NCBI GenBank assembly: GCA_009602725.1
Contig: WELB01000009.1
Span: 1,194,957 to 1,244,462 of the forward strand
Reading direction: 5' to 3'
DNA from: Spirogloea muscicola
Taxonomy: Eukaryota; Streptophyta; Zygnematophyceae; Spirogloeales; Spirogloeaceae
DNA length: 49,506 bases
The first letter of the stretch is position 1. Each line of letters begins with the position of its first letter. A program made the position numbers and the translations under genes. The notes under the pieces are model-generated. The model saw only the letters and a list, made by a program, of their open reading frames with translations, was not told the origin of the DNA and did no database searches. Positions 12,801 to 22,870 of this stretch are shown here, one piece after another.

Positions 12801-13440
12801 TTCGGACTCATCCAGATATTATGGGAGGTAGGCTAGTCCTCCACTGCTCATATTTCAGAGCTCAGAGCTTCTGCTTGTCACTAAATAGCACTGTCAACAT
12901 TTGCTATGCACATTGGTACCATGACAAGGTTTGGCCTCCTTTGGGCGCTTACTGGTGCATGCAGTCGATCCTTGCCACAGGTACCGCTGCTGATCATGCA
13001 CTGCTACCTTGTGCTGGTTAATCTGACCACGCATGAATGGGTGAGTGTGGGGGCCAGCTTTGTCCTGCAGATGTTATTAACTCCGAAAAGCCACCATCTG
13101 TATGCTCACAGCCTCACTTTGCCCTTGGCCTCAGCAGGACTCATGCTGTATTGTGCACATCCAAAGACATTCATAGCAATGGAGGCTCATGCAGTTGATG
13201 ACCTGTACAGGTACACTGGGAGAAGCACCCAGAGTTCTACACCGAGGGCCTGCCAAGACCAGGTATGTTATGGGCAGTCCATCCATTTGGATCTGGTTCC
13301 AATGTGCCATCTTCACGGATGACCTCCCCTGAGTACAGTGCTGCAACGTGGCAGGTCGGCCATTTCCTCTGAAGACGTTCAAAAATCCTTACAACAAAGG
13401 GGTGTTGCTGAACATCCGAAGCTTTTGGGATGCCGAGTGA
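9713..13440 (+). CDS. DHHC-type protein S-acyltransferase (palmitoyltransferase)
   Basis: Integral membrane enzyme that attaches palmitate to cysteines of client proteins. Thirteen exons: 9713-9965, 10448-10582, 10760-10826, 11023-11158, 11295-11492, 11672-11765, 11948-12003, 12204-12315, 12411-12448, 12762-12827, 12981-13040, 13211-13262, 13355-13440. They sum to exactly 451 codons (450 residues). In order: a poly-Pro stretch from GCC repeats, hydrophobic N-terminal segments, SDPGRLQ after the second membrane span, the Cys-rich domain ([30 protein letters not shown]) with the DHHC active site at 11732-11743 (Cys codon 11741-11743), NCVGRRNHR, a fourth span ([17 protein letters not shown]), the TTxE motif (NLTTHEW) and the C-terminal PaCCT-like NPYNKG. 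The motif reads [10 protein letters not shown] rather than the usual DHHCPWVxNC. The donor at 12004 is weak (GTCTCC); a stronger one about 30 bases on breaks the phase. TGTAAATAC occurs 31 bases after the stop. Confidence 0.94.
10054..10115 (+). repeat. Degenerate TTTAGGG array in intron 1 of DHHC gene
   Basis: AGGGTTTAGGGTTTAGG followed by looser ATGGTTTAGG and AGGGTTTAGTGTTTAG units, about 90 bases after the end of exon 1. Further TTTAGGG-like words are scattered to 10280. Confidence 0.75.
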
Positions 13441-14899
13441 GCGCGCTAAGTAGCCTGGTGTATCGAACATTGTAAATACGTTAGTCGAGCATCCACGACG
13501 AAGTGGCATATTAAGCAGCATTCTGGCCCTTTCCACTTACACCGCGCTTTCCAGAATAGGGAGCATCTGCGGAAGGCCCGCTCAGAGTGCACGCCTGCAC
13601 GCCAGGCTCGAGCTGTGACTTGCGTAGGTGCGCTGCTGGGCAGGTGAGAACGTCTTGTCGGGGTCGATTGGGGAGGCAGGCGGCTGCAGAGGGACCAGCA
13701 CACTGGGATATGGTCAGCTTTTCACGTCGCTGGGAAGCCCAGGGCGTGTTTCCACCAAAACCTCTCCTTGCCGTCTCGCACCTCCGGTTATTGTGAATCA
13801 TCGCAGTTGGGGCAGCTCGGGGCATACCAGCATTTGCAGGCATCGGTTGTTTGTAAGAGAGTGCGGCCATTGCTATGCTTGCAGCGCTCTCAAGCTTTGG
13901 CTAGTCGTCAGTGTGCTGAGCTCGAACTATGCCAGGGCACTGGCTTCCGTGGTGGTGTCCGGCTCCCCAAGTTGGCCTGTCGGTTTTGCATGTGCTCGCT
14001 TGTGGATACCGGAGTCCTCCTTCGGTTGGCTCTCGCACACTCACCTCCGGACCCCTTAGTATAGGGCTCCGCTGCATGTAGGTCCATCCTTTACACTCGC
14101 TTTTGTCAGAACAGCGGATTGGCTTTAACTGGCCTCCAGTCATTCCATGCCCACTGCGCGCATTTTCTTCTGCAAGCTACTCTTATTTGCGGCTGCTGAC
14201 CAGGGATTCTGGAGCACCAGTCGCCAAGCCACTTGCATAGACATGTGGTTTTGCGGTCTCCAGCCCCCTTTGGCCCTCGACCGTCTCTTTGTGTACTGGC
14301 CTTTCACGGCCATCGCCTCAATTCTGGAAGGAACAAACAGCTCAACTTCTCATGTAACGCGACGGCTGTGAGAGGCCAGCTCACAGAGATATACTGTTCC
14401 CGTAGAGGGCGATGTGGTTCCAGCCCCTATCCTCAATAGGCGAGCACTTTCTTCTGATGTGGTTGGCCAGCCCAGAGAGACGAGTGCACAAAGACGAAAG
14501 GAGTGAACAAACGGCGATGAAAAGCGTAGTCGTTTCCAGTTTCCATCTCGGGCCCTCGGCCAGCCCACGCCAAAGAAAGAAAGTCGCTTCCATGAGGGCG
14601 GTCGCTGGCAGAAGATGTGGCTCTCCTCAAGGGGGCAAGGGCTGTGCGAAGCCAGCCCAAAGAGAATTGACAAATGGGCTAGGAGGCGCCAGCCCAGGAA
14701 AAGGAATGAACAAAAGGGTATAAGGGTTTGGAGTTTAGCTAACGCGCCTCGCCTCGTCTCCTTCCCCCCCGCCTGCTGGCGCACCGCGTGGGGGGCCAGC
14801 TGGAGCCTGCTAGCTGGAGGGCAGGGAGTCGACTCTGCGGGCGCCTGACGCTGACTCTGGGGGCTGGTCGGGCCTGCAGGGCCCCTTATAGCTGCCTCT

Positions 14900-15105
14900 G
14901 GCTTCTGGCCAGGGGACCCACTTCCAGGAGCCCAGCATCTCTGATCTGCGGCTGCTTAGCAGGGGTTACTGAGTGTCTCGTAGCAGCTTTGTTTCTGTTA
15001 CTTAGCGCTTCCCCTGGCCCCCTTCTCGTACTCTGTTCATTCTTTTTCGGGCTGGTTGTTCCAGCCCCTATTCTCAATGGGCGAGCACTTTCTTCTTATA
15101 GTTGG
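14900..15105 (+). repeat. Long copy of dispersed repeat
   Basis: Reads through ATCTCTGATCTGCGGCTGCT, GCGCTTCCCCTGGC, CTCTGTTCATTC, GGGCTGGTTGTTCCAGCCCC and GGGCGAGCACTTTCTTC. The same order of modules is found at 18168-18370. Bases 14915-15015 are identical to 21490-21590. Confidence 0.85.
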
Positions 15106-15309
15106 CCACTGCTACGGACACGGTGAGACTTCAGGGAGGCGTCCGTACCGCCGCTGGCGCACAGTCCCGTAGCGACAAGTTGCCGGTAACACGCCGCGGG
15201 CTCGCGCCCGCCCCCCGCCGAACCCGCGGACTGGGCTATCGGGCCCGCGATCCGACAACGAGTGGCTAAACGGCCGTTAAGGGAACGCGCCTGCCGCCCG
15301 GCACGGGAG

Positions 15310-15344
15310 TGACGTCGGCGGCGGCACCCGCTCGGGTGACGTCA
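15310..15344. promoter_or_regulatory. Paired TGACGTC (bZIP/CRE-like) sites
   Basis: TGACGTCG at 15310-15317 and the perfect palindrome TGACGTCA at 15337-15344 lie 27 bases apart in a CpG-rich island. TGACGTCA is the classic bZIP (CRE/C-box type) binding site in plants and animals. Function here is inferred from sequence only. Confidence 0.45.
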
Positions 15345-15836
15345 GCGCTTGGGGGCCCACAGGCGCGTGCGCCGCGTCGCACGTGCACGGCTCGGCCGCG
15401 GGCTGCGCGTCGACTGCGCAGAGGATGCCGCGGGAAATGAAAAGGGAGGGAGGCAAATCGCTAGGTTACTAGCCAGAGGGGAGGGGGGGAGCGGGATCCT
15501 CTGCGGGTCCATGCGCGGCCTTGCGCCGCAAGCGCCCCGGGGGGCGGGGCACGCGGAGGAGCCGGCCCCGGAAGGCAGCCGGCCGCCGTCAAGCGGGCGG
15601 GCGGGGCTCCGCCGTCAAGCCGGCCCCCGTCAAGCGGGCCCGGGGGAGGAAGGATCCGACCCTGCAGCAGATCCGACCGGCGCGGGAGCTCGTCTCCCGT
15701 CGCGCAAACGGCGCGCTGACGGCGGGGCGCTGACGGCGGCACGGGTGGGCGGGCGGGCGGGCGCGGCCGTACGCGTACGGAGCCGTACGCGACGCGGCTC
15801 TTTGCCTCCCCCTCCCCCTTAGCCGCTAGCTTAGCC

Positions 15837-16809
<973 letters not shown>

Positions 16810-17309
16810 GCAACCACGCAAGAGCGGAATGCCGTCATTCCTGAGTAGTGTCGTGGCGAAGTCGCCAGCGACAGGCGTGGTTACGGCTGAGAGAATGCAG
16901 AGCCCCGTCCAGCGCCACAGCTATTGTTGGCGCCAGCGTGCGGCACAACGCCGCTGCTCGACCTGCCCCGAGGGGGCGAGGCTTTCCCTTCTCTCCCGCC
17001 GGCCACGTGCCAGTGGCCATTGCATTGTAGCTCAGTATCTCAGGTAGCTGTCGTGCAGTACATGCGAGTGCCCCCACTAGGCTGGCAGCAGCGCTCGTCT
17101 TCGCCCATCCTTGTATATTGGAGCCCACAAGCTGTGGGAGCCAAGTGTACCTCTGAATTCACATAAAACAACTCTGCGCCGATGCCAACTTATGCAGCAT
17201 GGGCCACTGCTTCTCCCTTCTTGCGCCACTGCTTCCCAGATGCAAGGCATGAGAGGTTCCCCCGCTGCTCGCACGAGTCGCCAGCCGGAGGAAAGAAGAC
17301 ATGTACTGA

Positions 17310-17412
17310 CTGATGGGGGAACTGAGTGGCCGAGTACAAAGACAAGCTAGCACATCTACAGACGTAGAACACCTGCCTGTTCAGCTGACCGGCTCAGAAA
17401 CCGCGGGTCAGC
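17310..17412 (+). repeat. Hairpin-ended repeat, copy 1
   Basis: Homologous by eye to 19176-19272 (shared TGATGG, CTGAG, GGCC, AGTAC, GCACAT words). Ends in a potential hairpin, GCTGACC paired with GGTCAGC around CTCAGAAACC. The identity of the element is unknown. Confidence 0.55.
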
Positions 17413-18044
17413 AACAATAGACAGCTCTACTTACGTAAATGGGCAAAATGTAAGGCCCAAAGGGTGTGAGCCAGGGCTCGAGGGGAGCAGCAGCGTCGGC
17501 GGGAAAAGCGCGGGGAGGCTGCCCCTCGGCGGAGCCGACTGTCAGTCCACGTGGCGCTCATACGTTGACCCGGTCGAGCCACGTCGGATGCACCGCGTTG
17601 ACCGGCGCCGGCGGCCTCACTCGTGGCGGGCGAAACGGAAGGCCCCAACTTGAATGGCTTTCCGATCGGAAGTATATACCGTTAAATGGTCCTCCAAACC
17701 TTTGGACCCCCCGAGCTACCCATAGGTGCCGCTTGCTGCGACAAGTGGCATTTGCCACTTTTTTGGCTTCCGCCGTCTATTCGCGGACAGGCCACGCCTT
17801 GGCTGCTGCCTCCCGAGTCCCGACGCTTTTCTGCCCTAGTTATCCTGATCTGCACTTGCTAGCCAGAGGTAGTTGGAGCCGAAATGCGCTCAAACACACG
17901 ACTAAGCCAGAACCACGAAGGATGGCTACAGAGTAAGCAGCCGCAAGTGGAGAGATTTCAGCCGCCGGAAAGCAGTCCCCTTCAGCTACTTAACCAGCTC
18001 GCCCGCCACGCAATCGCCCGTCGCTTCCATGGTGAGCCGGTAGA

Positions 18045-18370
18045 CTTTCCTGCAGCCGGGTCGCTGGCACAAGTGTATCGCATGCGCTTGGCCGTCTCGC
18101 TGCAGAGGTCCATGGCCCGTGCGCTGCACCTTCGTGCCGGAAGAGCCCTAGCTGCTGCCTCTGGCTCTGGCCGGAGGACCCACTTCCAGGACCCTAGCAT
18201 CTCTGATCTGCGGCTGCTCAGCAGGAATTACTGAGTCATTCGTAGCTGCTTTGTTTCTTCTTGTGCTTGTCTTTCTTAGCGCTTCCCCTGGCTCCCTTCT
18301 CGTACTTTGTCCATTCTTTTTTGGGCTGGCTGTTCCAGCCCCTATCCTCAATGGGCGAGCTCTTTCTTCC
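18045..18370 (+). repeat. Longest copy of dispersed repeat
   Basis: Contains the upstream module (GTGTATCGCATGCGCTTGGC, CTGCAGAGGTCCATGG, TGCACCTTCGTGCCGG) shared with 21635-21740, followed by the module shared with 14900-15105. An inverted fragment of the same upstream module follows at 18371-18440 (GGCGTGGGCCATGGACAGCC), so the region could form a large hairpin. Confidence 0.75.
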
Positions 18371-19175
18371 TTCATGAAAGCCAGAGGCTGCAGCTAGAGC
18401 TCGGCCAGCACGCAGATGCAAGGCGTGGGCCATGGACAGCCACTCTCAAAAGTCATGGGGAGTAGCTTCGTGCTTTTGCGTCTTCCCATTAAAACATTGT
18501 GCTATCCTTTGGGCTGGCCTCTCACAGCCATTGCCTCACATTGGAAGAAGAGGTACTCAATATCAGAAGTGATCTGAATGACCATCCTTCTCGGTATGTT
18601 CTTAGTTGTGTATTTGAGTACTTTCCGGCCCCTTTGGAAGAAGGGAATGGCTCTTCCCTTGGTGGTCTTTACGTGTTCTGGCTCCATTGGACCTTGCTTC
18701 TTTATGTCGTGGACTGGCTTGTCACAGCCCTCGCCCCCGTTGAAAGAACTGCCTGTCTCCTTTGATGGTCTCTACGTGGTCCGGCTCATTTGGACCTTTT
18801 TCGACCTGTCGTGGGCCTGGCTTTCACAGCCATCAGGCCCTTTGCAAGAGCTGCGGGGGCCGATGCAGTGCATAAAGAGAGTTCACCCCAGAGAAGGGGC
18901 GGTGCTTGTGGAAGGCCAGCCCCAGTGGGGCTGGTGCCGGGACTGCACGCCCCAGAGATGCAACAAGGAGTTTCACAGCCAAGTCTGCCTGAGCAAGGAA
19001 AGTGACGACCGAGGCAATGACGGCCCACTGGAGTAGGGGTGGTTGCTGTAAGCGCGGTCAGCCCCAAGGGGTTGGGAAACGTCTCTGTGCAGCGCAGGCT
19101 GACCAGCATCAGCAGTTGCTCGGTGACCAGCCCCACGCATTGGGACCAGCAGGGGGAATGGAGTGTGTATAGAGT

Positions 19176-19272
19176 GATGGAGGGCCTGAGAGGCCAAGTA
19201 CGATGGCAAGCACATTGGCAGATATGCATCAGCTGCTGCTAAGCTGACCCGCTCAGTAACCACGAGTCAGCA
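19176..19272 (+). repeat. Hairpin-ended repeat, copy 2
   Basis: Diverged partner of 17310-17412. The ends GCTGACCC and GAGTCAGC keep a weaker version of the terminal hairpin. Confidence 0.5.
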
Positions 19273-19590
19273 AGTAGAGGTGGCTAATCGATGGTCAAAA
19301 GGGGGTATTTTCAGAGGGCCATTGCGAATGGTCTGAGAGGGCTTCGCCCACTAACCTCCACAACGATTGTCATGACCAGGAAGAGGGGAAAGCATTGCAG
19401 TCGCAACTGCAGAAGTAATTCCTACGCAGCATTGTGCATTCGGGAGCCCTAGCTACCGATTGCAGTGCCTCAAAGCTACCTGTCGTCTGCCCTTTGGCCC
19501 TCCACCACCGGCGGCATCAGCGAAGCAAGCCGCACGCGGTACCGCGCTATCTTCCTCGCTCGCTCCTCCTTATACCTGCACGTCGCTCTC

Positions 19591-21455
19591 TTAGCAGATC
19601 AGGGAGGCAGCCTCTGAAAGAAGCTCAACAAGTCGCTGCTCCAGGCTCCTCAGCCGCTTGATGTGATGCAGCCACCATTTTCTGGAGCCTTTGAGAGATG
19701 ATTTGGGTCAGCAGAGGGCTTCTTGACCTTCTGCGAGTAGCCTGAAACCCTGCAATCTGATGCAGCAAGAGCTCTGCAGGACTCATGTCCTCCACTGGCT
19801 GTGGAAGCTGCCAATTACACAAGGATTCCGCATACAATCAGGAGCGTGGAAGCCACCAAGCAGAGCTAGTCAAGAAATGCTTCTCATCCAGATCAATACA
19901 ACACGTGGACAGGATAACAGCAGACCTGACTTGAAGAAGCAGAGCTGCCAGCTTTTCCAAGCTCCAGAGCATCGTCAGGCTCGTCCTCCATCGACAAAGG
20001 CTTGGGCAGCGCCATAGGGCTACCCCTTAGCATGCTCTGCAAGTCAGCAGGCATTCAGATGTCAATCTTGCGATTATGCTCAAGAAGGAACCGCAGCCTG
20101 CACATAGAGCCAATCATACTCCAGGGTTGAAGAACATGCAGCAGAAATTTTTTTTTCTAGCCAGTCCCTGTGTTCCTGTTGAGAGCGCCTGGCAAAGCCT
20201 GCTCTTCATATCTTTAAAGGGGGCGGTTGTGTAAGCTTTGGGTCCATACGGCTCCTTGTCGTGGTGCAGCGTCGTTCCTCATCCATCTTCGGCACAGGTC
20301 GTATAGGGAGCTTGGGTCGTGCTCGGATGCTAACCTGACCTGAGCAGCAAGGAGAAAGCAAAACGCACCGCTAGTCAGAACACTGAGCGCATATGCCTGC
20401 AACTTTGACGAGTGCTGCTGACAAACCCATAGAAATTTTAAAGTCATCACGTAGCAAGATGACCTTAACTACATCCTACAAGCAAAACCTCTTATCCAAA
20501 TAATCGACGAATGTGCCTCAGCTTTGAGCCATGTCAAGCAAAAGGGAGATGTTGTGCTGACCTGCCTGTCGCAGACCACAACCACATGTTGATCATCGGC
20601 GTCCTTTGGCCTGCCACAGAGCAACAGGTTTGGAGCGTTGAGCCCCACCACAACTCCCACTATACTGTCATGAGTCCTATGTCTAACAGATGTCGCTTCG
20701 GCTTCCTGTAATAACCGGCGTAATATAAGGTAGCAGGTTTGAGTTGTGCTGCTGCCGAGGTATCACCTTGAGGCCTCGCCGTATTGCACACTCGCTCCGT
20801 AAGCTGACACTCTGCCAGGGGACTGCAGACAACATATGCAGTACTGCCAGTGAGGCCTGCTAATGGTATAATGACAACCAGTTCCCCAAGTTGGTCTATC
20901 AATCAATCGCTTGCCCATTTGCTTAACAGTCGGTTATTACTTATGACATGTTCATTACCAAGGGTGAGGCAGTAGTAGTGCATCCGGCGCGGCGCTCACC
21001 TTGGTGAAGGAAGGCCGGGCCGCCATCCGGAAGCCAGCGAGAGCGTGCTGGGGCAGCTTGGCGGCCGCAGGGCTGCCGGGAGGCGCCTGCAGCCGCTGCA
21101 GCGGCTCGGCCGCCGCCTGCTGGTGGAGGAGGGGCTGCTGCAGCCGCTCCGGCCATGGTGGGGACGCCGGCGCCGTGGCGGCGGCCTTGCCCGACGGCGA
21201 CGACCCGAAGTAGGGGACATGGCGGACACCGCCGCCGTCGCGAGAGCCCGGTGGAGAAGCGCCGCCGAGCCGGGACGGCGTCGCCGTCAGCGAATGCGGC
21301 GGCGGCGGCGGCGGCGGCGGTGATGGCGGCGGCAATAGCGCCGCGCCTCGCGGGATGAGGCGCGGGAATGAGGGGGGGTTGCCCTCTGGTCCGACGGCGG
21401 CGGGCAGGGAGAAAACTTTCCCCGGGCTGCCCGCAGCCTCCACCATATTTGACAT
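19591..21455 (-). CDS. LIN37-like MuvB/DREAM complex subunit
   Basis: Likely homologue of LIN37, a core subunit of the MuvB module that assembles the DREAM complex and represses cell-cycle genes in the nucleus. Exons in minus-strand order: 21455-21000, 20811-20767 (tentative), 20705-20562, 20339-20250, 20036-19926, 19807-19728, 19681-19591, about 338 residues, all in phase. The diagnostic part is the joined exons 3-4: QHVVVVCDRQVRLAS followed by SSLYDLCRRWMRND. As I recall it, animal LIN37 has the same spacing between a YVIKLFDRS-type strand and LYPICRAWMRN. Next come an acidic linker (ALPKPLSMEDEPDD), LPQPVEDMSPAELLLHQI and a Trp/basic C-terminus (RKWWLHHIKRLR) resembling the WKRIRQRW end of LIN37. 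The N-terminal exon is Pro/Ala-rich and probably disordered. The last intron is only 46 bases. A repeat copy sits just upstream of the start. Paralogue assignment is not attempted. Confidence 0.8.
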
Positions 21456-21489
21456 GACGCCGCTTACAACCGTGGAAAGGGCACCTCTT

Positions 21490-21590
21490 GACCCACTTCC
21501 AGGAGCCCAGCATCTCTGATCTGCGGCTGCTTAGCAGGGGTTACTGAGTGTCTCGTAGCAGCTTTGTTTCTGTTACTTAGCGCTTCCCCT
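21490..21590 (+). repeat. 101-bp exact copy of 14915-15015, ending at an N
   Basis: All 101 bases match 14915-15015, and identity stops at the single N at 21591. Other copies of the family differ at many positions. Either a very recent copy or a scaffolding artefact. Confidence 0.85.
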
Positions 21591-21634
21591 NCCTTACTTA
21601 CTGGAAGAGCTGTTTCTCCTCGTTTCAACGCCGC

Positions 21635-21935
21635 TGGCTCGTTAGCTCGGGTCTATCGCATTCGACTTTACATTTTCCTCCAGCGGTCCATTGGCCCAAG
21701 CCTTGCACCTGCGTGCTGGCCGTGCTCTCGCTGCAGCCTCTGGCTTTCGTCAGGGGAATTGCTTTCCGGCTGCTAGTCTTTGGATCTGCGGCCCCTCACT
21801 CGTGGTTTTGAGTGATTCACCCTACCCATCCTTGCAACTTTTTTTCGGTTCGGGCTGCCTTCTCACAGCCCTTGCTTTCCTGTGGGCGAGCACTTTCTTT
21901 TACTTGCTCCCATTGGGAGAGCCACTTCCTTTACC
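21635..21935 (+). repeat. Dispersed repeat copy (upstream and core modules)
   Basis: Shares GTCTATCGCATTCGACTT, CAGCGGTCCATTGGCCC, TTGCACCTGCGTGCTGGCCG and GGGCGAGCACTTTCTT with 18045-18370, but is diverged throughout. Confidence 0.7.
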
Positions 21936-21994
21936 CATCCATCCATCCTAATCCAGTTCCGAGCCAACGTGTTTGGCCCCTTCGAACCTTGTCA

Positions 21995-22870
21995 ATACAT
22001 TTCGGGCTGGCCTTTCACAGCACTTGCCCCTTCCTCTTTCACTGAGCCCTGGTTGCGTGTGCATAATTAGGGGTGCCTGGGAAGTAAAAGAAGAAGACAG
22101 CTCTTCCAGACTGACAGCATTGGCTGTGAGTGGCCAGCCCAAAGTAATGGACAACGTGTGAAAGGGCCGGATAGGGGGCCATCCTCGAGTGATTTCCACG
22201 CCTTTGCTGCGTGCTATCCCCTATGCGTCTCTTCTGGATCCTCGTCGTTCTTTGGTGGGCAGCCCCTTTGCAGCCCTCACCCCCTTGCTTCCATTTGCAA
22301 GCGCAACTTTGATACTCTCCTTCCTCGAGCTCCTTCACTTTCACAGCCATTGATTTGCGCACCCATTGCGCAGCAGCCACTTCCACAGCTGCGTGGTTTG
22401 CGCTTTCCGGCCCATTCAGACCTTGTCAATCTCCTCCTGTCCATCCTCTTTCTGGGGCTGGCCTCGCACAATCATTGCCCCCTTTTGAGGTAGCTTCTGT
22501 TCCCATCGCCCCCTTTGAGATAGCTGCTACTCCTATAGAGGAAGTGGCACTCCCAATGGGGGCAAGGGCTGCGAAAAGCCAGCCCAAAGAGAATTGACAA
22601 AGGTTTGGGAGCTATAGAGGGAGCTCCTTCTTCCCGTCCTCGAGGTGAAGAAAGAGAAGAAGCACTTTCAAAGTAAGGCGGCTGTGAGAGGGCAGCCCAG
22701 AGGAAAGGATGAAGGCGCGCGGCGCGCATGACATGAAAGGTAGGCCAAAGGAAGTCAATAGTGAAATTGACAGAAGAAGAGAAGCGGCTCTTCCCGAGCG
22801 GACGGACAGTGGCTGTAGTGGGCCAAGCCCCAGAAGATCTGACAATGTCCAATGATGCCCAAAAGCGCAG
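21995..22870. repeat. Cluster of short mixed-orientation repeat cores
   Basis: Cores on the plus strand near 22000-22050, 22255-22290 and 22455-22490, and reversed near 22110-22165, 22560-22610, 22675-22710 and 22805-22850 (GGCTGTGAGTGGCCAGCCC, GGCTGTGAGAGGGCAGCCC and similar). The spacing is irregular, so this is nested or serial insertion, not a tandem array. Confidence 0.65.

Larger units (their letters stand above)
13441..15836. other. Repeat-rich intergenic region
   Basis: No gene supported. 13441-14280 shows nothing recognised. 14280-14710 carries several short, mixed-orientation copies of the GGGCTGG/CACAGCC repeat. 14900-15105 is a longer copy. From 15100 the DNA becomes very GC-rich and CpG-rich, with paired TGACGTCR sites at 15310 and 15337 and the self-complementary CGTACGCGTACG near 15770-15780, which looks like a promoter island for whatever begins near 15837. 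Confidence 0.55.
16811..19590. other. Repeat-rich intergenic region
   Basis: No gene recognised. Contents: a pair of diverged hairpin-ended repeats (17310-17412, 19176-19272), long dispersed-repeat copies at 18045-18370, an inverted partial copy at 18371-18440, and further copies at 18480-18560 and 18625-18850. Open frames over the repeats share the same peptide shadows, as expected for repeated DNA. Confidence 0.6.
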
